A stretch of DNA of 45,315 bases from Myxococcales bacterium. GTDB lineage: Bacteria; Myxococcota_A; UBA9042; JABWCM01. The notes beneath the pieces are model-generated. The model did no database searches, was not told where the DNA came from, and saw only the letters and a list, made by a program, of their open reading frames with translations. Positions 1 to 9,838 of the stretch are shown one piece after another. Numbering within the stretch: the first letter of the stretch is position 1; each line of letters opens with the position of its first letter. A program made the position numbers and the translations under genes. The DNA lies in the NCBI GenBank assembly GCA_013360285.1, contig JABWCM010000056.1, positions 1 through 45,315 of the forward strand. The letters are read 5' to 3'.

Positions 1-951
1 AAAGGGTTTGTTGTGACCTTCCGTCAGGTTGACCCACTTTATACCCTCGATTTGTCGAATCCGACCCAACCCAAGATGGTGGGCGAACTGAAGATCCCCG
101 GATTTTCCACCTACCTTCATCCGATGGATGACGACCACGTGTTGGCAATCGGGCAGGACACCATCGATCACGGTGATTGGGTTGAAACCGGAGGGATCCA
201 GGTGGCGGTGTTTGATGTCAGCGATTTCGCGAACCCCAAGCAGGCTCATAAACACGTGTTGACCCAAGGCGCATACAGCGAAGCGTTATATGAACACAAA
301 GCGTTTAATTACCATGGAGACAAAGGGTTGTTGGCCATCCCGCTCGTCGACTGGAATTGGGGCGGGACCTCCGGCGGCGCATTGCCTCCCGATGCTCCGA
401 GTGCCGAACCCCAACCGACAGATGACGGAGACGGCGGATCCAGCGATGGTTCGTCCGGCAGCGAGGCGCCGTCCAATGATTCCGGAAGCGGTGATCCCGA
501 CGACAATGCAGGAGCGCCCGCAGAAGAAGATTGGACCGACGAGCCGACCGACGACACCGATCCGTCTGATGTAATGGAAGAACCGTACCTGCCCACTATT
601 GGACTTGCCGTCTTTTCGGTGGACGCTGTGGCCGGAATTGCTGAAAAAGGATTTGTCGACCACGGAGAATTGTTGGCTGAAACCGAATACGCGTATTATG
701 GCGAAGAAGTCCGTCGTAGTTTGATTTTGGGCGATTATCTCTATTCGGTCGGAATGCGGACGATGAAAGTCAGCCATACCGACGATTTGTCCGAAGTTGC
801 CGCCGTGTTGTTTCCCGAGGACATTCAATATTGGGGCGGAAAAGACATTCCGTTTCCCGACAGCGGCCCCGCCGACGGTGCTGAAGGCGAAGGAGGGGGG
901 GCCGATTCCAGTGATCCGTCCGAGACTCCGCCCGAGCCAAACATGCCATAA
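1..951 (+). CDS. Secreted beta-propeller domain protein, C-terminal part (5' end outside window)
   Basis: The frame is open from the first base, so the start lies upstream. The visible 316 residues match the bacterial 'beta propeller domain' family (PF09826 type): a PLYTLDLSNP blade start, LHPMDDDHVLAIG, then IRRSLIL-type text (VRRSLILGDYLYSVG) near the end. These proteins are usually secreted or periplasmic; their ligand is generally unknown. A run of about 75 residues between two blades (about 365-590 in the DNA) is almost entirely Ser, Asp, Glu, Gly and Pro, which looks like a disordered acidic loop inserted between strands. The last 25 residues are again Gly/Asp/Ser/Pro-rich. The stop is TAA at 949-951. 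Family assignment is good; function is not known from sequence. Confidence 0.8.
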   Translation, partial: KGFVVTFRQVDPLYTLDLSNPTQPKMVGELKIPGFSTYLHPMDDDHVLAIGQDTIDHGDWVETGGIQVAVFDVSDFANPKQAHKHVLTQGAYSEALYEHKAFNYHGDKGLLAIPLVDWNWGGTSGGALPPDAPSAEPQPTDDGDGGSSDGSSGSEAPSNDSGSGDPDDNAGAPAEEDWTDEPTDDTDPSDVMEEPYLPTIGLAVFSVDAVAGIAEKGFVDHGELLAETEYAYYGEEVRRSLILGDYLYSVGMRTMKVSHTDDLSEVAAVLFPEDIQYWGGKDIPFPDSGPADGAEGEGGGADSSDPSETPPEPNMP

Positions 952-1173
952 TCTTTCAGTCTTTCGCTGACAGAGCTTATCTTACCTGACACTGCCCTGG
1001 CTTTGCCGCTGTCCCACCCCTTCGCACCCCTTCTTCTTCACACCCAATCGACGTCTTAACCCATTGGGGTTGGCGTTCGGCCGTTCCGTCGGTATCCTGT
1101 AGCTCACGTGTGCCGGGGTCGAAAACAAACCCCACAAACCAAACGTCACCGCCGTTACCTCAAGGTCAAAGTT

Positions 1174-4100
1174 ATGCGAACGTCGCTCCGCAGTGGTTGG
1201 ATTGGGTGCTTCAGCACCGTCGTTGTTGTCTCCGCGTGCTCCGAATCGTCGTCTACCGGCGGCAACCAAACCCCGGAGCCCGACGTGGTCGAGAGCGTGG
1301 TCGACCTAGGAGGTGCCGACCAGAACTTCCCCGACACGAGCGCCCCAACCGTTGATGTGGGTCAAATACTTCCCTCCACAGGGGATTTTGGCGACCCATG
1401 TACCGAAAATATCGACTGCGAATCCGGTTATTGTGTCGAATCGTACCAGGAAAAGGTCTGCACGCAGCTTTGTGTCGATTCCTGTCCGGATGGATGGATC
1501 TGCGCGCAGGTAACCAACACCTTGCCCGATGTCACGTTCGTGTGCCTTCCCACCATGGCCGATTTGTGTAAACCGTGTACGGATTCCAAACAATGCGGCG
1601 GTCTGCTGGATATTTGTGCCAATTATTCCGCAGATTTAGGCGGCGCCTGCGCGATTCATTGCAGCAAAAATTCAGATTGCCCGCAGGGATTTTCTTGCGG
1701 CGACATTTCTGGGGGTTTGTTCTGCAAACCGGATTCGCAAAGTTGTAGTTGTGGTGCCAAAGAAGCCGGAATCACCCGCCCCTGTACCGCAGAAAATCAA
1801 GTTGGTATCTGTTCCGGCACACAAGAATGTATGGGAGGTGAGGGCTGGGGTGATTGTACTGCCCCCGAGCCGACTATTGAAAGCTGTAACGGGTTGGATG
1901 ACGACTGTGACGGCGAATCCGACGAAGGTTTGGGAGGGGCCACATGCCAGATCGAAAACGAACACGGCATCTGCGCCGGCATTGAATTGTGCTCGGGTGC
2001 GCAAGGATTTTCCTGCTCCGCCAAAAGTCCACTTCCGGAAGCATGCAACGGCACCGACGACGATTGTGACGGGGAAACCGATGAAGGCAGCGCCTTGGGG
2101 TGCACGATCTACTATGCGGATGCCGACAAAGATGGGGTCGGAAACAGCAGCGACAAACAATGTCTGTGTGGCCCTGCCGATCCTTATGTGAACGACGCGG
2201 GCGGGGATTGCGATGACGACGACCCGCTTATCGGTGCATTGGGTTTGACGGAAACCTGCACCTCCGAAGGCGAAGAGCCGCTGGACGAAGACTGCGACGG
2301 CGAAGTCGATGAACCCGATTCCGAAGGCTGCACGGTATGGTATCAAGACGCCGACACCGATGGATTTGGTGCCATTGGCTCCGGAGTATGTTTGTGTGCT
2401 CCCGAAGGCGCGGCCTGGTCTTCTATTGGCGAAGATTGTGACGACAACAACCCCATGGCCTTTCCAGGAGCCATTGAAGCCTGCGGCAACGGCGACGAAG
2501 ACTGCGATGGCACCGTTGATGAAGCCGATGCTGCGGGATGCACTCTCTATTATAAGGATACGGATGCCGACGGATTTGGTGTGGCCGGCCCCAGTCCCTG
2601 TTTGTGTAAACCAAACAGTCCCTTTGTTGCCACAAATACCACCGACTGCAACGACACCAATGCGCAAATTTACCCCGACGCCGACGAGATCTGTAACTTA
2701 ACCGATGACGACTGTGACCTGGAAATCGATGAACAAGGGGCGGTTGGTTGTCAGAACTGGTTTGTCGACGGCGACGGTGACGGATTTGGTGACGCATTGT
2801 CCGGCGTCTGCACCTGTGGATCACCGGGACCGCTCTTTGTTCAGACAGGTGGTGATTGTGATGACACCAACCCGTTGATTGCTCCCGGCGAAACGGAGAT
2901 TTGTGGCGGTGTGGACGAAGATTGCGACGGTGCCTTTGACGAAGCCGGTGCCGACGGTTGTACCTTGTGGTTTGAAGATACCGACAACGACGGCGCCGGC
3001 GATCCTGGGTCCTTTTCCTGCTTATGTGAACCCGTGGGCGACTTTGTTGCTGTTTCCGGCAAGGATTGCGCCCCAGAAAACGCCGCCATTTTCCCCGGGC
3101 AAACCGAGTCTTGTAATTCCCTTGACGACAATTGTAACAGCCAAATCGACGAAGCCGGAGCTGCGGGCTGTGTTCAGTACTGGAAAGATGAAGACAAAGA
3201 CGGCGTCGGATTAACCGGCGATACCCAGTGTCTTTGCGCGGCTTTGGCACCGTACACCGCCATTTTGGACGGCGACTGCGACGACCAAGACGCCGATGTC
3301 GGCCCCGGCGGCGAAGAATCCTGTAACGGCTTGGATGACGATTGTGACGGCGAAGTCGACGAAATGGGCGCCAAAGGATGCCTTCTTTGGTACGCCGACC
3401 AGGATGTGGACGGATTCGGTAATAAGGTCACGGGTCAATGTTTGTGTGGCGGCACTCCCGAGTTGCCGGTTCCTTGGGCGGGTGATTGTGATGACACCAA
3501 TCCGGTTGTGTTTGCGGGCGCGTTGGAGCCCTGCACCGCCGCAGCCGAATGTTGTATTGCCGGTTCATCATGTATTTACGGGATATGTGTCGAGGTGACT
3601 CCACCGTGTGCCAAAACCAATGAATGCTTAAACGACACCTATTGTGAAGGTGGGGTGTGTATTCCCTACGACGTAGGTCCCAAAGGATTTCAAGACGACT
3701 GTGTCAAAGCCCCCAAAATCGGTGTGTTTAATCCGGCGATTCAGTGTCAATGGGACGGTCCTCCTGCCGGTGATACCTACCCCAACCATGTTCAGGTGTT
3801 GGGCACCCCCATGGTGGCCGACTTTGACCTCGATTCCGATCCCAGCACCATCAAACCGGTCGTTGTATTCGTCAGCTACTTCGGGACCGACGGAAGTTTT
3901 CCGGCAGCCTCTTCCAACGGCATTATTCGGGTTTTGGATGGTGCCACCTGTGCCCAGCTCGCTACCATTGATGATGCCAAGGTGGTGGGTGCTGCTCCCC
4001 TTGCCATTGGTGACCTCGATTTGGCACCCGATGGTCGCCCGGAAATCGTCGCTTTCCGCGAAGGAGGGGGCCTTGTCGCGTTTCGTTGGGACGCCGCCAA

Positions 4101-5787
4101 AACCGACTTCGTGTTGTATTGGACCGGTGTCGGCAAAGACGGCACCGTTTCTGCGTTGGCATCCGGAGAACAACGTTGGAACGGGCCGACTTTGGTCGAC
4201 ATCACCGGAGGGGACGAACCCGAAATCGTCATGGGAACGGTTGTTTTCAGCCATACCGGGAAAGTGATCGCCGATAACTTAGGTTATAAACCGCTTGCCG
4301 GGGTCGGAACAGGTAACTTTAGCGTGGTATCCGACGTCGATTTGGACGGCCAGCCGGAACTGGTCACCGGCGATGCGATCTGGGCCTATTCCGGCACCGC
4401 CACAGCCGGAAGTTGGGTCAAAGAGGCCTATTACAAAGCCACGGGTGTGCCCAGCACATTCGTTGCCATCGCCGATTTCGGCAACTACCCGGTAGCCGGT
4501 TTGCCCGCGAACATTCCGGAGGTGGTATTGGTAGGAAACGGTGAAGCGCGGGTCACCCGCCTCGACGGCACCACGATCTTTGGCCCGTATATTCTGCCCA
4601 GCTTTGTGCCCAACACGCCGGGTTATGGGGGCCCGCCCACCATCGGCGATTTTGATGGCGACGGGAAAGCCGAATTCGCGGCCGCCGGTTATGGCGCGTT
4701 TACCGTGTTTGATTTTGATTGTGTCGGCTCCCCGGTCCCGCTCGGCTGTTCTGCGGCCGGGGTATTGTGGACCCGCCAAAGCCAGGACGCCTCCAGCAAC
4801 AAAACCGGCTCCAGCGTATTTGACTTCGAGGCCGATGGGGTTGCCGAGGCGGTGTACGCCGACGAATGTTACACCCGTGTTTACGATGGGTTATCCGGCG
4901 AAGTGCTGTATAGCCAGTCCCGCACCAGTTGTACCTGGTATGAAAACCCAGTCATTGCCGATACCGACGGAGACCTTCGCAGCGAAATTGTAGTTGGCGC
5001 CAACACCAACTGTGGTACCACGTGTGCCCCCCTCGATCCCATTCATCGTGGTCTGCGGTGTGAGGACAATGCCGACTGCCCCGGTGCAATCCCCAATTGT
5101 GTTGTTGGTTTTTGCCGCTGTGTCACCACGTCCGACTGCGGTACCGGCAGTGGTTATACCTGTGTCGCGCCCCTGCCCAATACCCCCGGCAAAGGCAATG
5201 TATGCCGCGCAACCCATCAAGGCCCCAGCAAAGGAATCCGGGTGTATCGTGATTTCGCCGACGGGTGGGTCAACAGTCGCCCGATTTGGAATCAGCATGT
5301 CTATTCCATTACCGAGGTGACCAACACCGGAAAAATCGTTCCTCGCGGCAGTTTGGTCCCCAACTGGACTTCGCCGAATCTCAACAATTTCCGCCAAAAC
5401 GCCCAAGGCACGGGCGATCCCACCTTGGCTACGGACATCACGGTTGATCCCGGTGTTTTGTATGATTGCAACACCTCCGGCAAACTGGAAATCCCGGTCG
5501 AAGTGTGTAACCGCGGCAAAGCCCCGGCCGGCCAAGGTGTGCCGGTGGCGTTTTTTGCGGGGGATCCGTCGGACAACGGTACGATTTTGTGTTTGAAAAA
5601 AACGACGGTCACGTTGGCCCCGGATGAATGTGAAACGATCAGTTGTACAATCGAACCGCAGACGTTGGGACCTATCGATGTGTGGGTGTTGGGCGATTTT
5701 GGCGGCACGCAGGGAGTAACATCGGAATGTCTTGAAGAAAACAACATCGCGTTGTTTGAGGACGTAACCTGCATCAATCTGGATTGA
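1174..5787 (+). CDS. Large MopE-repeat, FG-GAP-like, CARDB-like lipoprotein
   Basis: Of several in-frame starts I chose ATG 1174, because it gives a clean lipoprotein signal: MRTSLRSGW, a hydrophobic stretch, then the lipobox VSAC (Cys22). The frame is open upstream to a GTG at 1108, but that adds an implausible basic leader. The mature protein of about 1515 residues has a Cys-rich entry segment (residues about 75-190), eight MopE-type metal-binding motifs (CNGLDDDCDGEVDE and variants, residues about 235-730) separated by W/YYxDxDxDGFG segments like thrombospondin type-3 calcium repeats, a region of FG-GAP/VCBS-like blades (DFDGDGKAEF, DTDGDLRSEIVVG; about 870-1290), another Cys cluster, and a CARDB-like C-terminal Ig domain (about 1425-1537). 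It is probably surface-exposed and Ca2+-binding. The partner is unknown. Confidence 0.88.
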   Translation: MRTSLRSGWIGCFSTVVVVSACSESSSTGGNQTPEPDVVESVVDLGGADQNFPDTSAPTVDVGQILPSTGDFGDPCTENIDCESGYCVESYQEKVCTQLCVDSCPDGWICAQVTNTLPDVTFVCLPTMADLCKPCTDSKQCGGLLDICANYSADLGGACAIHCSKNSDCPQGFSCGDISGGLFCKPDSQSCSCGAKEAGITRPCTAENQVGICSGTQECMGGEGWGDCTAPEPTIESCNGLDDDCDGESDEGLGGATCQIENEHGICAGIELCSGAQGFSCSAKSPLPEACNGTDDDCDGETDEGSALGCTIYYADADKDGVGNSSDKQCLCGPADPYVNDAGGDCDDDDPLIGALGLTETCTSEGEEPLDEDCDGEVDEPDSEGCTVWYQDADTDGFGAIGSGVCLCAPEGAAWSSIGEDCDDNNPMAFPGAIEACGNGDEDCDGTVDEADAAGCTLYYKDTDADGFGVAGPSPCLCKPNSPFVATNTTDCNDTNAQIYPDADEICNLTDDDCDLEIDEQGAVGCQNWFVDGDGDGFGDALSGVCTCGSPGPLFVQTGGDCDDTNPLIAPGETEICGGVDEDCDGAFDEAGADGCTLWFEDTDNDGAGDPGSFSCLCEPVGDFVAVSGKDCAPENAAIFPGQTESCNSLDDNCNSQIDEAGAAGCVQYWKDEDKDGVGLTGDTQCLCAALAPYTAILDGDCDDQDADVGPGGEESCNGLDDDCDGEVDEMGAKGCLLWYADQDVDGFGNKVTGQCLCGGTPELPVPWAGDCDDTNPVVFAGALEPCTAAAECCIAGSSCIYGICVEVTPPCAKTNECLNDTYCEGGVCIPYDVGPKGFQDDCVKAPKIGVFNPAIQCQWDGPPAGDTYPNHVQVLGTPMVADFDLDSDPSTIKPVVVFVSYFGTDGSFPAASSNGIIRVLDGATCAQLATIDDAKVVGAAPLAIGDLDLAPDGRPEIVAFREGGGLVAFRWDAAKTDFVLYWTGVGKDGTVSALASGEQRWNGPTLVDITGGDEPEIVMGTVVFSHTGKVIADNLGYKPLAGVGTGNFSVVSDVDLDGQPELVTGDAIWAYSGTATAGSWVKEAYYKATGVPSTFVAIADFGNYPVAGLPANIPEVVLVGNGEARVTRLDGTTIFGPYILPSFVPNTPGYGGPPTIGDFDGDGKAEFAAAGYGAFTVFDFDCVGSPVPLGCSAAGVLWTRQSQDASSNKTGSSVFDFEADGVAEAVYADECYTRVYDGLSGEVLYSQSRTSCTWYENPVIADTDGDLRSEIVVGANTNCGTTCAPLDPIHRGLRCEDNADCPGAIPNCVVGFCRCVTTSDCGTGSGYTCVAPLPNTPGKGNVCRATHQGPSKGIRVYRDFADGWVNSRPIWNQHVYSITEVTNTGKIVPRGSLVPNWTSPNLNNFRQNAQGTGDPTLATDITVDPGVLYDCNTSGKLEIPVEVCNRGKAPAGQGVPVAFFAGDPSDNGTILCLKKTTVTLAPDECETISCTIEPQTLGPIDVWVLGDFGGTQGVTSECLEENNIALFEDVTCINLD
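1888..3366 (+). repeat. Eight MopE-type CNGxDDDCDGxxDE motifs (coding repeat)
   Basis: Within the lipoprotein gene the motif C-N-x-x-D-D-D-C-D-x-x-x-D-E occurs eight times at intervals of about 50-80 codons. Between motifs is an acidic DADxDGxG segment. The third copy (around 2250-2310) and the seventh (around 3110-3150, DDNCNSQIDE) are the most degenerate. The spacing and acidic content fit the MopE 'putative metal-binding' repeat family; metal identity cannot be read from the sequence. Confidence 0.85.
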
Positions 5788-5821
5788 TATCGTTGGGGTG
5801 ACGTTCGGGTGAGGGGCCGAC

Positions 5822-7807
5822 CTACAACCCCGCGGCACCTTCGAGAATTTGGGCGGCGGCGAGTCTTATTTCTTCATCGGCGTCGTTTTCGGCAACCCAC
5901 GTAATCGCCGGCAACACCACCACCGCGTTGGGCAATTGTGCAGCCAGTGTTTGTAATGCGGCATGCCGTACGTCGGCCGCCGGATCCTGTTTAAGGACCG
6001 CTTCCAACGCCATGGCCATCGCTGAAAACGGGCGGAAAATACCCGCGGCCATGGCCGCTTTTTGTACCAGGTTGGATTCGTCGTGCACCATCACCGTTGT
6101 GATCCATGGTTCGGCGGCCGGATGTTGCACAAATCGGAACGCCATGACGGCTGCGGCACGCACTACCTCATTGGGCCACACGATTGCGGATTCCAAGGTG
6201 GGTACCATGGCGGCATCGCCCGTATTTCCCAACGCTTGTAATGTAAGCACCCGGTCTTCATCTGTCGTGGCTGTCGCAAAATACTCCATCAGTTTTTCCG
6301 TAACACTTTTGGCAACTTCGGGATGTTCGGTTTTCAATCCCTGGGCTGAAGCTCCCAACGCCAACAAAGATTGGGAATGAACGTCCAAATCTGGATCTTG
6401 GACCCCATCCCACAACGTTTCCACGTGGGCTTTGTCGGTCAGAGTCGATTGTCCCAAATGTGCTGCCGCGTCGGCACGGACTTGGGCCGGCAGGTTGGTG
6501 TCTTTTAACAGGTCAGCCAACGTTTGTTGGGCTTCCGGGGTATTCGCTCCCCCCAATGCCCCAAGAAGGGTTCCAACATGGGGAGCCGCCGCATTGTTAC
6601 GAATTTCCGCACCAACCCGTGTTGCCTCTTTGGGTTCCAACCGCAATGCCGCCGAAGCCCGAACCATCAATCCTGCCCGTTCTGCGTCCGCAGTTTCATC
6701 GGCGGGCAACGCCGCGAGACTCCCCAACATCACCGCCAGCGGCTCCCCGCCAACCAATGCCAGGTCGTGTTGTTTGTCCGTCGCGGTAACCCCTTCGATT
6801 TTCGCCAACTCGGCGGTTTCAAGCAGCGACCATTCCCGTTGAAATGTGTCCACCAACGCCGGATTGTTGCCGGTCGACACCAATGACCATCGCGCCTGCC
6901 CCCTTGTTTTTAACGCCGGCAACTTCGACGACGAAGCCAACGTCAGCTCTTCCGATTCGTTGATGGTCTCTGGCCACCCGTCGGACCGTGGTTCATACAT
7001 TCCCCGAAACGTGATGGTGTCCATACGCATGACGCCGGCGCCGGAATCGACCAGACCCGCAGCCGTCGCCAGCCGCACGTAACTTAACTTGGTTTTCTGA
7101 AGCCGTTTTCCGTCGGCATCGACTTGGTAGCGGGCACGGTAATCCCCCGTCGAATCGGTTTCTTCGACCTCCCATGACGAAATGCCCGCAGCCGTCGGCA
7201 ACACCATTTGACCTGTTGTCACCACCGACTTTAACAGCCCCCGGGCCATCTCATCGGTTCCCGTACGAAAATGGACCGCTTCGACCCGACCGGTGGTATC
7301 GATGGTGACAAAAAACGGAACCTCAATGGCTTTCTCCAGCGCTCGGATCACGTCCGGATCGGCCTGGGTTCCGCCGCTCGATTCCCCTCCAAACCGGACG
7401 TTGTCCATCACCGCATGTAAATGAATCATCCCTTCTTCGACATTGGCGACGGTCAAATTGAGTAATCCCGCTACGTTGAGCGTGATGTCGCCCTGTTTTT
7501 CCGAATCGGCTCCCAACGTCAGGGTGCGGCTTATCGACACATCATAAAGCCATTGGGCTCCCACCCGTGCTGCCCGTTTTGATGGAATTCCCACGGCGGG
7601 TTTGGTTTTGGCCTGCGAAAGCACTCCCGTCGTTTCCGACAGCCGTTGCTCGTTTGACTTTGCCTCCCGAAGCGGTTCAACAACCTCACTACGTGTTGAT
7701 GGAGACGATGAGACAACTTGAGGGCGACTGGGTGACCACGCCGACCAAACAGCAGCGGCCAACAGGAGTACAACAACAACAAAAAAGGACCAGCGGAAGG
7801 TTTTCAT
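5822..7807 (-). CDS. Membrane-anchored HEAT-repeat protein with vitellogenin-like N-terminal domain
   Basis: This 661-residue protein starts MKTFRWSFF followed by a single hydrophobic segment (about residues 8-24), a membrane anchor or uncleaved signal, so it acts outside the cytoplasm. Residues about 85-330 have the look of the vitellogenin/lipoprotein N-terminal beta domain (LPD_N): a WLYDVSISRTLTL opening strand, VPFFVTIDTTGRVEAVHF, then a W-V-E-E-D-x-T-G-D-Y-x-A-x-Y turn. The rest is helical with repeated HEAT-like units (QVRADAAAHLG, EIRLAAAQILEGA), as in vitellogenin, where such a superhelix follows the beta domain. I infer a lipid-binding or lipid-transfer role at the envelope. The likely operon partner is the secreted protein just upstream, with a 55-nt gap. 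Confidence 0.75.
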   Translation of the reverse strand: MKTFRWSFFVVVVLLLAAAVWSAWSPSRPQVVSSSPSTRSEVVEPLREAKSNEQRLSETTGVLSQAKTKPAVGIPSKRAARVGAQWLYDVSISRTLTLGADSEKQGDITLNVAGLLNLTVANVEEGMIHLHAVMDNVRFGGESSGGTQADPDVIRALEKAIEVPFFVTIDTTGRVEAVHFRTGTDEMARGLLKSVVTTGQMVLPTAAGISSWEVEETDSTGDYRARYQVDADGKRLQKTKLSYVRLATAAGLVDSGAGVMRMDTITFRGMYEPRSDGWPETINESEELTLASSSKLPALKTRGQARWSLVSTGNNPALVDTFQREWSLLETAELAKIEGVTATDKQHDLALVGGEPLAVMLGSLAALPADETADAERAGLMVRASAALRLEPKEATRVGAEIRNNAAAPHVGTLLGALGGANTPEAQQTLADLLKDTNLPAQVRADAAAHLGQSTLTDKAHVETLWDGVQDPDLDVHSQSLLALGASAQGLKTEHPEVAKSVTEKLMEYFATATTDEDRVLTLQALGNTGDAAMVPTLESAIVWPNEVVRAAAVMAFRFVQHPAAEPWITTVMVHDESNLVQKAAMAAGIFRPFSAMAMALEAVLKQDPAADVRHAALQTLAAQLPNAVVVLPAITWVAENDADEEIRLAAAQILEGAAGL

Positions 7808-7862
7808 GGCGATAACTCGTGGCGGTCAAAAGTGGTAAAACGATCCCCCCTGTGGCCGTTGC

Positions 7863-8957
7863 TTAGATCTTGCTCAACGTGCCGGAAAGAATCGATTGAA
7901 TCAGCTTGGTGCAGCCTTTTTGGTCGATGATCGTGTAGGTTTTTGAATAACCACTCCACGAGAAGATCGTCCAGGACGACGAATCGAAGATGTATTCCAC
8001 AAACACTTTGAGTGAGCCGGCCAACGTTTTGAGCACAGCTTTGAGCGAAATGGCCCAACCCAGGTTGCCGTTGGCAAAGTAGGCATCCAACACAGCCGGG
8101 GCATTCAATTCGACCATCGTGATGGTTCCGGAAACACCGGCACCGACTCCAAGGGCACCCACTGAAGCACTGGCGGTAGCATAGGCTTTGGCAAACGGAG
8201 TGAAGCTGGCGGTGCCGCCCGACAACGTGGGTCCACCCGACAGGGTAAAACCGGCCGATCCGGCAACCGAACCTTTTACCGTGATGGGAAAACCAAGAAT
8301 CGAAACCGTGTGTTGTGCTGAAAAGAAGGTTTTGCTGAACGATTTGGTCAAAGTGAGTGGCTGGCTGAACGTGGTTGAATAATTGACGATGCCGACGATG
8401 TACAACGCAAGGCTTCCCGTGGCCGAAACGCCGGTTTTAACGGTGGTCTGAAAATCGCCTTTGGCGAGTTGGAAGGTTTTCCAGAACAGCGATGCGTTGG
8501 CCGCCAAGTTGGCCGCCGTTTTAATGGTCGTCGGTGTGGTGGAAGTGGCGGCTGTACCCGTCAACGAAGCGGAAACGGAGTAAGAAGCGCCTACAAAAGA
8601 CGAGCCGAAAGATTCGGCTTTGCTGGCCGATTTGCTGATGCTCGACGCACTGGTCGGTGTTTGGGTGGAACAAATGGTCTGAGAAGTACCGGCCGGAGGT
8701 GTCGTGGTGGTCGTGGTGGTTTTCGCACACACCCCGAAGGCGCCGCAGGTGGAGTATTCGTACTCTCCTGGTGAGGTCGATTGACCACAACCTTTTGTGC
8801 ACGATGTGCTGGTCGTACAAGTAGATGTACACAGCGGCAGCACCGGTTCGGGATAATCACAATCTGCGCCACAGTTGATCAGCGCAGAGGCGTTGTTTGC
8901 GCCTAAAGTGAGAACAAATAAGGCAGACATTAGAGACAATACGGCTGTTCGCAACAT
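7863..8957 (-). CDS. Secreted Ser/Thr/Ala-rich protein of unknown function
   Basis: I placed the start at ATG 8957: it gives a typical cleavable signal peptide (MLRTAVLSLMSALFVLTLGANNASA) and has a GGAG ribosome site 7 nt upstream. A longer in-frame start at 9008 only adds a non-signal leader. The mature protein begins with about ten cysteines in 60 residues, then a Thr-run/Pro linker (about residue 95), then about 250 residues of alternating Ser/Thr/Ala/Gly beta-like sequence with no cysteine until a final KGC near the C-terminus. I recognise no domain. It lies immediately upstream of, and co-directional with, the vitellogenin-like/HEAT protein, so the two may be co-transcribed and work together. 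Confidence 0.75.
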   Translation of the reverse strand: MLRTAVLSLMSALFVLTLGANNASALINCGADCDYPEPVLPLCTSTCTTSTSCTKGCGQSTSPGEYEYSTCGAFGVCAKTTTTTTTPPAGTSQTICSTQTPTSASSISKSASKAESFGSSFVGASYSVSASLTGTAATSTTPTTIKTAANLAANASLFWKTFQLAKGDFQTTVKTGVSATGSLALYIVGIVNYSTTFSQPLTLTKSFSKTFFSAQHTVSILGFPITVKGSVAGSAGFTLSGGPTLSGGTASFTPFAKAYATASASVGALGVGAGVSGTITMVELNAPAVLDAYFANGNLGWAISLKAVLKTLAGSLKVFVEYIFDSSSWTIFSWSGYSKTYTIIDQKGCTKLIQSILSGTLSKI

Positions 8958-9180
8958 GACGGCTCCATGGATTGGGATCGCTCTTGGGAGAAATCCGGGC
9001 GAGGGCAATTATGAAAACGGCAACCCCATGTTGACCGCCTTCATGGTGCGTAACGGACGTCGGTTTGTGGATTGAACAAAAAAATCACAATCTCAAAAAA
9101 AGAAGAGGTGGCCCCACTTTTTTGATTTGTAATGATCAATCGGCGCGTTCTGGTCCGTTTACCAAACGTGTGTGTGACAA

Positions 9181-9783
9181 ATGTTGACGGATTGGGGTGG
9201 CGTTGGCACTATGGCGCGGTTTCGTTTGGGACCCGCCATGGTAAACAACGCCCGAATACTCTCACTCACCCAACATTTGGAACGGCGCGCCCGTGTCATG
9301 ACGAGCCGTCTGCCGAAAAAGGCGGGGATGCCCCTGCCCGAAGATTTGTCCCAGTCTGTTGTGGAACGGTTGCTGACCGCTTATGGAACGGCGGAAATCG
9401 AAACCTGGTCTGACGAAAAGCTGTTTGGTTATGCTTATCAGACCCTTCATCGACTGGTGATGGATGCCGGGATCAAAAAACGGGAGTGGCTGGACGATTC
9501 GCGGGATACCGACCATGACAAACCGGGATTACCGGAATTGACCGATTCGGCGCCGTCGGGGGAAGACCAGATCGCCGCCCGGCAGAAAACAGCGGCGCTT
9601 CATGCTTTGCTCGGAAAGTTAAGCGAAGAGGAACGCAACTTTGTATTGCTGACCTTTGAGTTGGGAAGTGCTCCGGAGGCACAAAAAGCGTTGGGTTGGC
9701 CACCTGGATCGGCCAGCAATGCGTGCCATCGCGGCGCTAAATTAGTAAAACAACTGATGAGTTGGGCAGTACCGGACCGGTAA
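9181..9783 (+). CDS. ECF-like RNA polymerase sigma factor (divergent)
   Basis: The 200-residue protein resembles a small, divergent sigma-70 family regulator. The central part (SDEKLFGYAYQTLHRLVMDA, then KKREW) sits where region 2 would lie. The C-terminal 70 residues (ALHALLGKLSEEERNFVLLTFELG, then a helix-turn-helix ending NACHRGAKLVKQLM) match region 4, with the usual L-x-x-L-x-x-x-x-R pattern and a final basic helix. No strong ribosome site decides the start; ATG 9181, 9211 and 9238 are all possible, and 9238 has GGGA 6 nt upstream. The next gene encodes a membrane protein with a zinc-finger-like N-terminus, as expected for a cognate anti-sigma factor, which supports the assignment. Confidence 0.65.
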   Translation: MLTDWGGVGTMARFRLGPAMVNNARILSLTQHLERRARVMTSRLPKKAGMPLPEDLSQSVVERLLTAYGTAEIETWSDEKLFGYAYQTLHRLVMDAGIKKREWLDDSRDTDHDKPGLPELTDSAPSGEDQIAARQKTAALHALLGKLSEEERNFVLLTFELGSAPEAQKALGWPPGSASNACHRGAKLVKQLMSWAVPDR

Positions 9784-9838
9784 GTTACCGTGGTCGCCGG
9801 TGTTGCCGGCGACAAAAAGAAGTAGGTTCATACGCAAC

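Noticed and set aside
1042..1070. Inverted repeat CCCAAT/ATTGGG upstream of the MopE lipoprotein
   Set aside because: Only six pairs with a 14-nt loop; expected by chance in a window of this size.
1672..2667. Long open frame on the minus strand opposite the MopE repeats
   Set aside because: It is a mirror of the repetitive GAC/GAT-rich sense codons; the product is a Val/Gly/Ile/Phe mixture without motif, signal or ribosome site.
9101..9123. Hairpin GAAGAGGTG/CACTTTTTT with T-run as a terminator
   Set aside because: It lies in the divergent promoter region before the sigma-like gene, the stem needs several G-U pairs, and no gene reads into it from the left.
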